The notes under the pieces are model-generated. The model saw only the letters and a program-made list of their open reading frames with translations, had not been told where the DNA came from and did no database searches. 64,000 nt of DNA from Alphaproteobacteria bacterium HGW-Alphaproteobacteria-3. GTDB lineage: Bacteria; Pseudomonadota; Alphaproteobacteria; Parvibaculales; Parvibaculaceae. A program made the position numbers and the translations under genes. This document shows, in pieces, positions 8,413 to 18,131 of the stretch (its first letter is position 1; each line of letters begins with the position of its first letter). The DNA is taken from the NCBI GenBank assembly GCA_002842875.1, contig PHEF01000002.1, forward strand, positions 59,414 through 123,413, written 5' to 3'.

Positions 8413-8463
8413 ACCCACGCCGGTTTTCAAGACCGGTGCCTTAAACCACTCGGCCACCCATCC
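8374..8463 (-). tRNA. tRNA-Ser (UGA anticodon)
   Basis: The minus strand folds as a class II tRNA: acceptor GGATGGG pairs with CCCATCC, a long variable arm is present, the anticodon stem CCGGT/ACCGG holds the loop CTTGAAA with anticodon TGA, the T-loop is TTCGAAT, and the 3' CCA is encoded. The D-arm GCCGAGTGG is typical for serine tRNAs. The gene is intact although the mobile element abuts its 3' end, as expected when integration restores the tRNA. Confidence 0.96.
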
Positions 8464-8529
8464 AGCTCCTTGGTTATCCTTTGGGGAGCCGTTTCTCAAC
8501 CGGGAATTGTTGCGGAAGCCGGAAAGATG

Positions 8530-8946
8530 TCAGCGTCCGATTTTGAACGTGGCGCTGGCCGTTGCCACGAGCTCGCCATTCTCGTCGCGCAGCTCCCCTT
8601 CGGCAAATGCGATAGACTTGCCGCGATGACGAACCCAACCTTCACCGACCAGCTTTCCCTTGTCGGCACGGCCGACGAAGCTCGTCTTCAGTTCAAGAGT
8701 GACTTGCGGCGTGCCTGGGACCTCATGCGTAAGCCTCACCGCATGGCCGCACAAGCCGTCGAGCATGGCAGAAAGAAAGCCGCCGAAGATACGCCCGCCG
8801 CGGTTGACGAAGGCGTCGCCCGCTTCGAATGAAGCGCGGATATAGCCGCGCGCGGGATCCGTTTCGAGCACCTTCTTGCCGAGCGTAACGGCGGCAGGCG
8901 ATTCCCAATCCGGATCGAGCGCAGGGTTCTCTGCCGCTTCGCTCAT
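8530..8946 (-). CDS. PaaI-family hotdog thioesterase
   Basis: A 138-residue hotdog-fold protein. The central helix region NRGGRIFGGFLSAMLDG carries the Gly-Gly-Phe and Asp typical of PaaI/4HBT-like thioesterases, followed by beta strands (VTLELKTSFVGRA) and a C-terminal strand ending TATFKIGR. Such enzymes hydrolyse acyl-CoA or aryl-CoA thioesters in the cytoplasm. The start at 8946 is preceded by AGGAGAGGGAAAGC; an upstream in-frame extension lacks a site. It stands alone between tRNA-Ser and a secreted-protein gene on the same strand. The substrate cannot be told from sequence. Confidence 0.8.
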   Translation of the reverse strand: MSEAAENPALDPDWESPAAVTLGKKVLETDPARGYIRASFEAGDAFVNRGGRIFGGFLSAMLDGLCGHAVRLTHEVPGTPQVTLELKTSFVGRADKGKLVGEGWVRHRGKSIAFAEGELRDENGELVATASATFKIGR

Positions 8947-8995
8947 GCTTTCCCTCTCCTGTTGCGTATCCGCCGGGATCGACCCCACCGGACGT

Positions 8996-9394
8996 TCAGG
9001 AGGCCGGATTGGGGAATGGCGGCACGAATGTTTTCTTGAAGCGTTCCTTGCAGGCAGCGTGTTCCTCGGAAAGGAGTTCGTATCCGTCCGCGCTGCATGC
9101 CTTGTCCGCTCGATATTCCGCAACCCCCCTGTTGGTGCAGTCGCGGAGATCCGGTTCCCAGAGGAAAACGCAGACCATCGGTATGTAACGCTCCTTGCAG
9201 GGAAGCTCGCTGATATACTTTTTTTCCTCCGCAGAGCGCCGCCCCCACCAGGCTGCCGTCGCCTGTGGGTTCCCTATCGTATCGGAATCGATGCATTCCG
9301 GAATGTCTTGTGCACTGGCCTCGCCGGCGCCCGCGAGAAACAGGCCGGAAACCGCCAGGCCGAGAGCCAGACAGAACTGGAAAAGTATCTTCAT
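8996..9394 (-). CDS. Secreted six-cysteine protein of unknown function
   Basis: A 132-residue protein with a classical signal peptide (hydrophobic core about 4-24, probable cleavage after GEASA before QDIPEC). The mature part of about 100 residues has six Cys (ECIDS, PCKER, VCVF, DCTNR, ACSAD, ACKER), an even number consistent with three disulfides in the periplasm. Two tryptophans and many charged residues suggest a small compact fold. The start was placed at 9394 because GGGAGG precedes it; a start nine codons upstream has no such site. I do not recognise the family. Confidence 0.7.
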   Translation of the reverse strand: MKILFQFCLALGLAVSGLFLAGAGEASAQDIPECIDSDTIGNPQATAAWWGRRSAEEKKYISELPCKERYIPMVCVFLWEPDLRDCTNRGVAEYRADKACSADGYELLSEEHAACKERFKKTFVPPFPNPAS

Positions 9395-9484
9395 GACGCA
9401 CCCTCCCACGCCAGCCCCCAACTAGTAATTTTACCTTACGAGATTGACAGATTCCGCTCAATCCGCAAGGGGGCTGGGTGAAAT

Positions 9485-9519
9485 GCGCCGGACCAGCCAA
9501 ATCCCGGCGGGTCCGGCGC
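9485..9519 (-). terminator. Hairpin downstream of the GST gene
   Basis: A 10-bp perfect stem GCGCCGGACC (9485-9494) with GGTCCGGCGC (9510-9519) and a 15-base loop lies ten bases after the GST stop on the minus strand, followed by ATTTCA. The stem is strong but the T tract is weak. Confidence 0.5.
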
Positions 9520-9528
9520 GGCGATCGT

Positions 9529-10146
9529 TCAGGCGCTCGCAGCAGCGGAAGGACGAGACTTCATCCGCTCGAACCAGGCGCCGATATTCTTCAATTCGGG
9601 ATTGAGGGGCTGACCGACGGCAGCACCGAAGTCGAGAAAGCCGAATAGCAGAATGTCGGCGAGCGTCACCCGCTTGCCGGCAAGATAATCTTTGCCTGCC
9701 ATCAACTTGTCGAGCCAGGCAAGCTTGTCCTGGGCAATGGCCTTGAGACCGTTCGCCGCCTCCGGGAGGCAACGCATACGATCCTTGAACATCGGAAGCC
9801 CCTCGGAATAACGGAACCCGTTCGCCAGCGGCTCGCAGACGTTCAGGTCGACGCGACGCGTCCACATCCGCGTCTCGGCGCGTTCTTCCGGCGTCGTTCC
9901 GATCAGCGATCCACCCGGAAACTTCTCGTCCAGATATTCGCAAATCGCGGTGATCTCCGAAAGATAGCTGCCGTCGTCGAGTTCGAGGGTGGGCGACTGG
10001 CCGGACGGATTTTTCGCGAGGTAGGGCTCCTTCCGATTGTCCGCCTGCATGATGTCGAGCTCGACGAAGGGAAGCTCAATGCCCTTCTCGTTCATGAACA
10101 TCTTCACGACGCGGGGATTGGGGCCTATTGAATTGTAGAATTTCAT
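9529..10146 (-). CDS. Glutathione S-transferase family protein
   Basis: A 205-residue cytosolic GST. The N-terminal thioredoxin-like domain has the glutathione-contacting cis-Pro motif (GQSPTLELDDGSYLSE, about residues 48-63). The C-terminal all-helical domain contains the capping-box region KRVTLADILLFGFLDF (about 158-173). It would conjugate or exchange glutathione with electrophiles, or act as a peroxidase or isomerase; the class is not obvious. An AAGGAGACAGCCC site precedes the ATG. It is transcribed away from the two MFS transporter genes, with which it may share a promoter region. Confidence 0.85.
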   Translation of the reverse strand: MKFYNSIGPNPRVVKMFMNEKGIELPFVELDIMQADNRKEPYLAKNPSGQSPTLELDDGSYLSEITAICEYLDEKFPGGSLIGTTPEERAETRMWTRRVDLNVCEPLANGFRYSEGLPMFKDRMRCLPEAANGLKAIAQDKLAWLDKLMAGKDYLAGKRVTLADILLFGFLDFGAAVGQPLNPELKNIGAWFERMKSRPSAAASA

Positions 10147-10308
10147 GGGCTGTCTCCTTGTGATCCGGTGTCTTCCATTGCCGGTATGGCGTCATGATTA
10201 TCCGAATGTGCGAAGGCGCGCCACTTCCCAGCCTTTTCCGCCTTGGCGGGCGCGCGCGGCATGTTTATCTAGGCACAACCCGGCAGCAGACCGGAAACAG
10301 GGGGTGGC

Positions 10309-11589
10309 ATGAGCGCACAGCACGAGGCGGCAAGGCGGGACAAGCCGGGTGGCGGGGTGTTTTACGGCTGGCTTGTTGTCGCTGCGGTGATGGTCGTCAT
10401 GACCGTGACGGCTGGCCTCGGCTTCTACAATCTGTCCGTCTACCTGAAAGCCTTCATTGCCGAACGAGGATTTTCCGTTTTGGCGACGTCCGGCGCAACG
10501 GCCTGCTTCTTCGTAGCTTCCGGATTTACCGGCCTCGCGGTGGCCGCCCTCATCGACAGATACGATCCCCGTTGGGTCATAACCGGCGGGGCGATACTGA
10601 GCGCTATTGCGACATTCGGCGCTGGATACGTCACGGAACTCTGGCAGCTCTACGCATTCTATGTGCTCTTTGGCATCGGTTACTCCGGCGCTGCGCTCAT
10701 TCCGGGGACGACGCTCGTTGCCAGGTGGTTCGTACGCCGGCGGTCGATCGCGCTCTCCATCGCATCGACCGGCCTTTCGCTCGGTGGCATTCTGCTGACG
10801 CCTGTGTCCGCGAGCATGATCGAACATCTGGGGATCTCGGGCGCTACGCCTTGGCTGGCGGCCGGCTTCCTGCTCGGTGTGATCCCGGTTTCATGGATAC
10901 TGATCCGCCCCTCGCCGCAGATTATGGGACTCGGGCCCGACGGCGATCCCGTTCTGCGTGACGAGAGCGGCGCATTGTTGCCTGCAGATGGCATTGATTT
11001 CGACAGCGCGATCCGGAGCCGTTTTTTCATCTTCACCACCGCTGCCTTCATCTTCGCGATGATGGCGCAGGTCGGCGTCATTGCGCATCTGTTTCGCCTT
11101 GTCTCGACACGTAGCGGCAGCAACGATGCCGCTGCGCTGGCCGTCGCGACCATGGCGATGGCGAGTATCGCAGGACGGTTACTCGGCGGCTGGGGTCTCG
11201 CCTACATGGCGTCGCGGCATTTCGTATTTGCGCTCACGCTTGTCCAGGGCCTGGCGCTCGCCCTTTATGCGTCGGTGGAAAGCTCGAACGCCCTGCTCGC
11301 GACGACCGTTTTGTTCGGCGTGACGGTGGGCAATCTTCTCATGATGCAGCCGCTTTTGCTGGCGGAGGCTTTCGGGCTCAAGGCCTATGGCCGCATCTTC
11401 TCCTTCAATCAGCTTTTCATGACGCTTGGGGTGGCGACGGGACCGGCAGCCATCGGCTTCCTTTACGAATGGCTCGGCGGTTACGACGTCGCCTTTCTCG
11501 TCATGGCAGCAGCTTCGTGCCTCGCATTTTTCCTCACTTTGGCCGCAGGGCCGGTGGATACATTGCTGCGGGGGAGCCGGAACACGTGA
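10309..11589 (+). CDS. MFS transporter, oxalate/formate-antiporter-like (copy 1)
   Basis: A 426-residue major facilitator protein with about twelve membrane segments. FYGWLVVAA at the N-terminus, DRYDPRWV after helix 2 and RWFVRRRSIALSIASTGLSLGG around helices 4-5 match the monocarboxylate/OFA-like group, which moves small organic acids across the inner membrane. The start is preceded by AGGGGG. The next gene encodes a close paralogue in the same direction, so the pair looks like a tandem duplication that has diverged. The substrate is unknown. A nearby malyl-CoA-lyase-like gene would be consistent with organic-acid uptake, but that is only context. Confidence 0.85.
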   Translation: MSAQHEAARRDKPGGGVFYGWLVVAAVMVVMTVTAGLGFYNLSVYLKAFIAERGFSVLATSGATACFFVASGFTGLAVAALIDRYDPRWVITGGAILSAIATFGAGYVTELWQLYAFYVLFGIGYSGAALIPGTTLVARWFVRRRSIALSIASTGLSLGGILLTPVSASMIEHLGISGATPWLAAGFLLGVIPVSWILIRPSPQIMGLGPDGDPVLRDESGALLPADGIDFDSAIRSRFFIFTTAAFIFAMMAQVGVIAHLFRLVSTRSGSNDAAALAVATMAMASIAGRLLGGWGLAYMASRHFVFALTLVQGLALALYASVESSNALLATTVLFGVTVGNLLMMQPLLLAEAFGLKAYGRIFSFNQLFMTLGVATGPAAIGFLYEWLGGYDVAFLVMAAASCLAFFLTLAAGPVDTLLRGSRNT

Positions 11590-11700
11590 AGGACGCCCGG
11601 CCGGCCGGGGCCTTCGAAAATCCGCTTGGGTGCTTCGGCTGAAACGGCTATCTAGGTTCTATTGAGCCATTTAACGAAGTGTCTGTCGGAGCCCCGAAAA

Positions 11701-12993
11701 ATGGATGCTGGCCCGGAGCCAGAAAGCCCGCGCGCTCCGGCTCGCGGTCCGATCTTTTACGGCTGGTATATTGTCGGCACGGTCTTCGTTATTCATACCG
11801 TGTCCTGCGGACTGATCTTCTACAACCTGTCGATCTTCCTGAAGGCGTTCGTCGCGGAGGCAGGCTTCTCCGTATCCGCAACGTCCAACGCAACCGCTCT
11901 CTTCTTCATTTCGTCCGGATTTGCCGGACTGGCCGTCGGCTGGCTGCTTGACCGGTACGACCCGCGCTGGATCGTGACCTTCGGTGCGTTTCTGTCGGCT
12001 GGCGTTCTTGCAACCGCGGGGCATGTCGGCGAGCTGTGGCAGCTATATGGCTTCTACGCGCTCTTTGGAATTGGTAACGCTGCTGTCGCCGTCATCCCCG
12101 GAATGACGATCGTCGCGCGCTGGTTCACAAGGCAGAGGTCGAAGGCAATTGCCTATGCATCGACCGGACTTTCGCTTGGTGGCATCGTTTTTACGCCACT
12201 CTCAGCAACATTGGTCGAAAGATACGGTCTCGGCGAGGCCGCGTATTGGCTGGCAATCATTCTGGTTCTCGGCGTTGTGCCGGTGGCGCTGATCATGCTG
12301 CGCCGGAGCCCCGAGGCAATCGGGCTTGCGCCGGACGGCGACGCGCCGCAGCGTAAGGCGGATGGCAGCCTCATGCCGCCTGACGGCGTCGCATTCAAAG
12401 AGGCGCTTCGCAGCCGCTTCTTCATTCTCGGCACGACGGCTTTCGTCTTTTCCATGATGGCGCAGGTCGGCTCTCTGGCGCATCAGTTTCGCCTCATAGC
12501 AACGCGCACCGGCGACGATCACGTCGCGGCTCTCGCCGTTTCGGTCATGGCAGCCTCAAGCATCGCCGGACGCCTGATCGGTGGCTCGCTTCTCTCGCGC
12601 ATCGCTTCGAAGCATTATCTCTATGCAATCTATGTCCTGCAGGGCGTTTCCTTCTGCGCCTTTGCCTTTGCCGAGGGCGTCGTAGCGCTCTTCATCGTCT
12701 CCGCGATGTTCGGGGCGACAGTCGGCAACATGCAGATGATGCAACCGCTGATCATGGCCGAAGCATTCGGATTGAAGGCCTATGCGCGGATTCTTTCCGT
12801 GGCGCAGATGATTACAACCTGTGCGAATGCGGCGGGCCCTGCCCTGCTCGGCTTCCTTTACGCGATGACAGGCGGCTATCAAGCAGCCTATCTCGCGATC
12901 ACCGTGTCGTCGGTATTGGGATTTGCGAGTCTCTATGCCGCCGGGCCGGTCAGGGCAGTGATCGATGCGCAGGAGAAGGACCTACGTCCCTGA
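11701..12993 (+). CDS. MFS transporter, oxalate/formate-antiporter-like (copy 2)
   Basis: A 430-residue twelve-helix MFS protein, a paralogue of the preceding gene: the order FYGWYIVG, FYNLSIFLKAFVAEAGFSVSA, DRYDPRW, RWFTRQRSKAIAYASTGLSL and LRSRFFILGTTAF is shared throughout. The start at 11701 is chosen because GGAG lies nine bases upstream and the cytoplasmic N-terminus then matches copy 1; a TTG start 13 codons earlier is less likely. A gap of about 110 bases separates the two copies and shows no terminator, so cotranscription is possible. Substrate unknown; small carboxylates are the family norm. Confidence 0.85.
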   Translation: MDAGPEPESPRAPARGPIFYGWYIVGTVFVIHTVSCGLIFYNLSIFLKAFVAEAGFSVSATSNATALFFISSGFAGLAVGWLLDRYDPRWIVTFGAFLSAGVLATAGHVGELWQLYGFYALFGIGNAAVAVIPGMTIVARWFTRQRSKAIAYASTGLSLGGIVFTPLSATLVERYGLGEAAYWLAIILVLGVVPVALIMLRRSPEAIGLAPDGDAPQRKADGSLMPPDGVAFKEALRSRFFILGTTAFVFSMMAQVGSLAHQFRLIATRTGDDHVAALAVSVMAASSIAGRLIGGSLLSRIASKHYLYAIYVLQGVSFCAFAFAEGVVALFIVSAMFGATVGNMQMMQPLIMAEAFGLKAYARILSVAQMITTCANAAGPALLGFLYAMTGGYQAAYLAITVSSVLGFASLYAAGPVRAVIDAQEKDLRP

Positions 12994-13065
12994 AATGGCT
13001 CATGGATTTCATGTTGCACCGCCGCTAGACTGCGACCAACTCCAACTAATTTCCCATGGATTGTC

Positions 13066-14109
13066 ATGAAACTGCCATCGAACTTCTACAAACCGCTCGC
13101 GATCGGCGCTCCGGACCCCTATCGGGAGCTCCCGGTCGCCCTCGAACGGATGATCCATTTTTTCCCCGGTCATAACGAAAAGGTTCGCGCACGGGTCGGG
13201 GACATGATCCCGCAGGTGGACGTCCTGCTTGGCAATCTCGAGGACGCAATCCCGGCCGACCAGAAAGAGGCCGCGCGCAAGGGCGTGATCGAAGTTGGGA
13301 AGACGCACGATTTCGGGTCGACAGGATTCTGGGTACGGATCAATCCGCTCAATAGTCCGTGGATGCTTGACGACGTTATGGAGCTTGTGGCCGAAGTCGG
13401 CGACAAGCTCGACGTCATCATGCTGCCCAAGGTCGAAGGCTCCTGGGACATTCATTATCTCGACCAGCTTCTCGCCCAGCTTGAGGCGAAGCACGGTCTC
13501 CGGAAACCGCTCCTCATCCACGCGATCCTCGAAACGGCGCAGGGTGTGAAGAATGTCGAGGATATCGCGAGCGCCTCGCCGCGCATGCACGGCATGAGCC
13601 TCGGGCCTGCCGACCTCGCAGCTTCGCGCAAGATGAAGACCACCCGCGTCGGCGGCGGTCATCCCTTCTATCGCGTGCTCGAAGACCCCAGGGAAGACGG
13701 TGGCCCTCGCGTCGCCGCACAGCAGGACCTCTGGCACTATACGTTCGCCAAGATGGTCGATGCCTGTGTCGCGAACGGCATCAGGCCTTTCTATGGCCCC
13801 TTTGGCGACATTCAGGACCTCGACGCCTGTGAGCAGCAGTTCCGCAATGCATTCCTGATGGGGTGTGTGGGGGCATGGTCGCTGCACCCGAACCAGATCG
13901 CAATTGCCAAGCGCGTCTTCAGCCCCGACGCAGGCGAAGTGATTTTCGCGAAGAAGATTCTCGACGCAATGCCGGACGGTACCGGCGTTGCCATGATCGA
14001 CGGCAAGATGCAGGACGACGCCACATGGAAGCAGGCCAAGGTGATCGTGGACCTCGCCAGGAAGGTTGCGGAAAAGGATCCCGACCTCGCCAGGGCATAC
14101 GGCTTCTGA
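13066..14109 (+). CDS. HpcH/HpaI-family CoA ester lyase (malyl-CoA lyase-like)
   Basis: A 347-residue TIM-barrel lyase. [13 protein letters not shown] (about 55-67) and WVRINPLN (about 87-94) are the acid/magnesium-binding and substrate-binding segments of the citrate-lyase-beta/malyl-CoA lyase group. LPKVEGSWD and [17 protein letters not shown] supply further active-site residues. Such enzymes cleave or form malyl-CoA, methylmalyl-CoA or related 3-hydroxyacyl-CoA esters, linking glyoxylate with acetyl- or propionyl-CoA. It is longer than a minimal lyase and has a C-terminal helical region. The gene is monocistronic, ending before a strong bidirectional hairpin. The exact substrate is inference. 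Confidence 0.8.
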   Translation: MKLPSNFYKPLAIGAPDPYRELPVALERMIHFFPGHNEKVRARVGDMIPQVDVLLGNLEDAIPADQKEAARKGVIEVGKTHDFGSTGFWVRINPLNSPWMLDDVMELVAEVGDKLDVIMLPKVEGSWDIHYLDQLLAQLEAKHGLRKPLLIHAILETAQGVKNVEDIASASPRMHGMSLGPADLAASRKMKTTRVGGGHPFYRVLEDPREDGGPRVAAQQDLWHYTFAKMVDACVANGIRPFYGPFGDIQDLDACEQQFRNAFLMGCVGAWSLHPNQIAIAKRVFSPDAGEVIFAKKILDAMPDGTGVAMIDGKMQDDATWKQAKVIVDLARKVAEKDPDLARAYGF

Positions 14110-14150
14110 TAGGGAAAATCCGGTTCCCGCCGGTGGCCTGAACCGTGTAC

Positions 14151-14180
14151 CGGGAGGCAGGTGGAATGACCTGCCTCCCG
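14151..14180. terminator. Bidirectional hairpin between convergent genes
   Basis: A 12-bp perfect inverted repeat CGGGAGGCAGGT (14151-14162) with ACCTGCCTCCCG (14169-14180) and a 6-base loop lies between the lyase gene (plus, ending 14109) and the acyltransferase gene (minus, ending 14186). It has no clear T tract, but its position and stability suggest it stops transcription from both sides. Confidence 0.6.
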
Positions 14181-14185
14181 CACGC

Positions 14186-15709
14186 TCACGCTGTCAGTTG
14201 CGCGGCAGGCTTGACCTTCTTGCGCACGGCGCTCGCCTGCTTGCGTATGCCCGCCTTCTTGCGTGGGCCGGCGGCCGGTTTCACCGACGGTACCTCGGCA
14301 CCCGTTGTTGCGGCCTTCAGATCCTCGAATGACGACTGAATGCATTCCGCATAGAAATCCGGGTCCGGCATCATCTCGCGGCACGCGGTGAACGAGACGG
14401 TAATCTGCCCGCAATAGCTGAAGATCGGATGGATGATCCCCATGCCATCGAGAATCGGCGCCAGGCCGAAATGCGTGACCATGCGCGCGCCGGTCATATA
14501 GAGCGGAATCTGCGGTCCGGGCACATTGGTGATGACCGTGTTGAAGAACGGTTTGATGCGGTTTGCAATGCCGAGATTGGAATAAAGCCGCGCCGCAAGG
14601 CCCGACAGCGTCGAGGGAATGAACTGCGAATAATCGCTCAGCGTCTTGGCGCCGATTGCATTCGTAAGTTCCTTGGAACTTTTCGTCGACTGGAACACGG
14701 CGGTCAACCGTTCCGCCGGGTCCTCGATGTCCGTACGGATCGCAAGCATCATTCCGCTGACGAGATTGCCTGCCGCCTTTTTCTTGTCGTCGGCCCGAAC
14801 CGAAATCGGCGCCATCGCGATCAGAGAGTCTTTCGGAAGCTCATTCTTGGATTCGAGATATTTCCGCATAGCGCCGCCAACGATGGTGACGATGACGTCG
14901 TTGACCGTCGCCCCGTCTACGGCGCTCTTCATGGCGCGTATCTCGCTGAGCGGAAACGAGCGGCCGTCGAAAACGCGATGCGGCGAAATCGCCGTATTGA
15001 AACGGGTGCGGGGAACTGGCCCCGCCATCTTGAGCTTGCCCGCGGTGAGGCCGATGCCGACTTTCGCCAGCGCCGGAACCGAAGACGCCACGACGCCCGC
15101 AAGTTTGAAAGGTTGCCGCAGGTTGTTGACATAGGTGCGCGAGAGAAGCTCCAGCACATTTGGATCGCGCTCCGGCACCCAGGGCTTTTCGGGCGGCACT
15201 GGCGTCGCATCGGGTGCCACATCGTGAATCGCGGCGACGATTTCCGCGCCCGACACGCCATCGATGGCTGCATGATGTATCTTCGACATGATGCCGAAGC
15301 TGCCCGGTGGCAAGCCTTCTACCTGGTCGAGTCCCTCGATCACGGTGAATTCCCAGAGCGGCCGAGACGTGTCGAGGGCCCGGGCGTGAAGCCGCGCAAC
15401 CTGGATGCAGAGCTGGCGCCAATTGCCCGGCTTGGGAAGCGCGATATGCCGGACATGGAATTCGATGTCGAAATTGGGATCCTCAATCCAGTAAGGATGA
15501 TCGAGGCTCATCGGCACGCGAACGACGCGCTGCCGGAAGGAGCGCGCGAGGTGCAGGCGCGTCTCGTAGTTCTCGAGGATACGCTTGAAGCCGAGTACAC
15601 CCCCCTCCACCGTCGACTGATCGTAGATCGTCAAACCGCCGATATGCATGGGCGCATTGGCCGTCTCGAAATAGAGAAACGACGCGTCCATCGCGCTGAG
15701 TTGTTCCAT
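14186..15709 (-). CDS. Wax ester synthase/diacylglycerol acyltransferase (WS/DGAT)
   Basis: A 507-residue WS/DGAT. The catalytic HHAAIDG is at residues 145-151; SRPLWEFTVIEGL (about 115-127) and NVPGPQIPLYM (about 400) are the other hallmark motifs. These enzymes esterify diacylglycerol or long-chain alcohols with acyl-CoA, making triacylglycerol or wax esters for storage. The C-terminal 35 residues are an unusual Lys/Ala/Pro-rich basic tail (PRKKAGIRKQASAVRKKVKP), possibly for membrane or DNA/lipid-droplet contact. The start at 15709 has GGGAGGG upstream. It follows a lipase-like hydrolase gene on the same strand by about 120 bases, suggesting a small lipid operon. Confidence 0.9.
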   Translation of the reverse strand: MEQLSAMDASFLYFETANAPMHIGGLTIYDQSTVEGGVLGFKRILENYETRLHLARSFRQRVVRVPMSLDHPYWIEDPNFDIEFHVRHIALPKPGNWRQLCIQVARLHARALDTSRPLWEFTVIEGLDQVEGLPPGSFGIMSKIHHAAIDGVSGAEIVAAIHDVAPDATPVPPEKPWVPERDPNVLELLSRTYVNNLRQPFKLAGVVASSVPALAKVGIGLTAGKLKMAGPVPRTRFNTAISPHRVFDGRSFPLSEIRAMKSAVDGATVNDVIVTIVGGAMRKYLESKNELPKDSLIAMAPISVRADDKKKAAGNLVSGMMLAIRTDIEDPAERLTAVFQSTKSSKELTNAIGAKTLSDYSQFIPSTLSGLAARLYSNLGIANRIKPFFNTVITNVPGPQIPLYMTGARMVTHFGLAPILDGMGIIHPIFSYCGQITVSFTACREMMPDPDFYAECIQSSFEDLKAATTGAEVPSVKPAAGPRKKAGIRKQASAVRKKVKPAAQLTA

Positions 15710-15830
15710 GATTTTTCCCTCCCAAGGAGACGCATTTCGCCTGTGTGCCCGCCGGCGCCAGCAGCGTCTGTTTTTCCGTATGAACCGGCGCCTCCTCCTC
15801 CCCCGAGGCAAGGCGGCCGGGATGGCGCGT

Positions 15831-16628
15831 TCAACGCCGGGGGTAGCCGTGCCTGAACGGACCCTTGCGGTCGAACGGTTCGAACGTTCCTTCTTTCTGC
15901 GCCAGACGATCCGCGACCGCCCATAGCACGGCCGGGTTCACGCCGAGGCCGCAATGGCTGCCGAGTACCTCGATGTTCTCTGCCTTGCTGCTTTCCCGAA
16001 GGACGCAGGTCTTCCAGTTCACAACGCCATCGGTGCGCGTGAAGATGGCGGTTGCAGGCATCGAAAGATCGCTTTGTATACGGATGAGATCGGCTTCCGC
16101 GATATTGTCGATGGATTCGCCGCCCAACCTCTCATAGAGCTTGCCTGCATGCGTCGCCCGCACGTCGTTGGCGAAGGGGCTGCCCAGTGAAATGACATAA
16201 CGCACGGCATCCGGCATTTCGAGTGCCACATCACGCGCATATATCCCGCCAAGGCTCCATCCGACGAGGCTCACTTTTCGGCCGGTTTTCTTATGAAGAG
16301 CGGCGACGGTTTCATAGAGCCGATAACGGCGCGTCATCATGTTGCCGATATTCCTGCCAAGGCCCCAGCCATGCGTCTCGTAGCCCATCCGGGCGAGATA
16401 GCGGCGCAGCATATGGGTCGAGCCGTCGGAAGCGAGAAAGCCCGGCAGAGCGACGACGGGATGTCCGTCGCCTCGGGCCGCCTGCAGCAGCAAGGGTGCC
16501 GAGGCGATGCCAATGCCCAGTTCGATCAGCGCTCGAGGCTCTGCGAATGTCAGGAAACGAGAGGGCGGCTTGAGCCGCGGCCCTGCCCGGGAACCCATTT
16601 CAATTGCGCCCGCATCCGCAGCCACCAT
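15831..16628 (-). CDS. Alpha/beta hydrolase, lipase/PGAP1-like
   Basis: A 265-residue alpha/beta hydrolase. VVALPGFLASDGS supplies the oxyanion region, GWSLGG (about residues 126-131) the nucleophile elbow, and GSHCGLGVNP near the C-terminus the catalytic His; an Asp in the segment TRTDGVVNW probably completes the triad. The long N-terminal segment is amphipathic. It should be a lipase or carboxylesterase. GGGGGAGA precedes the ATG. The gene lies directly upstream of the WS/DGAT gene, so storage-lipid synthesis and turnover may be co-expressed. Confidence 0.8.
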   Translation of the reverse strand: MVAADAGAIEMGSRAGPRLKPPSRFLTFAEPRALIELGIGIASAPLLLQAARGDGHPVVALPGFLASDGSTHMLRRYLARMGYETHGWGLGRNIGNMMTRRYRLYETVAALHKKTGRKVSLVGWSLGGIYARDVALEMPDAVRYVISLGSPFANDVRATHAGKLYERLGGESIDNIAEADLIRIQSDLSMPATAIFTRTDGVVNWKTCVLRESSKAENIEVLGSHCGLGVNPAVLWAVADRLAQKEGTFEPFDRKGPFRHGYPRR

Positions 16629-16819
16629 GCCGTCTCCCCCAATGAAAACCGGAAATACCCGGTTTGTCGGATCACATCTCGGGGCATCCCGCTCTTCTTG
16701 AAGCAGCCGGCAGGTAACACCATCGGAGCAAGGCTACGCGGCGGTGACGCAGCGTTCAAGCGGCAGACATAAAAATGTTATGAATGAAAACAGCCGGTTA
16801 CCGAAATGTCAGTAAGCGG

Positions 16820-16846
16820 AAAAAGCCTCCCCCTTTCGGGGGAGGC
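16820..16846 (-). terminator. Rho-independent terminator of the OYE gene
   Basis: A 9-bp G/C stem GCCTCCCCC (16825-16833) with GGGGGAGGC (16838-16846) and a 4-base loop lies just after the OYE stop on the minus strand and is followed there by TTTTT (16824-16820). This is a textbook intrinsic terminator. Confidence 0.9.
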
Positions 16847-16870
16847 TCGATTTACCGGAAGACGCCGACT

Positions 16871-17974
<1,104 letters not shown>

Positions 17975-18131
17975 GGATTTTTCCTCAAGTGGGTGAGATT
18001 TAGATATTCGCCATATGGGCTATTTGCTTCCCAATGGCAATGCTGCGCCTCAACTCCCTGTGGCGTATATAGTTTTTCCAGCCGGGCCAAGCTGTTAGAG
18101 TTACATATGTTTCGAAAAACGGAAGCCGGCC

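Noticed and set aside
14429..15856. 475-codon plus-strand frame opposite the WS/DGAT gene
   Set aside because: Antisense shadow; the WS/DGAT motifs on the minus strand are unambiguous.
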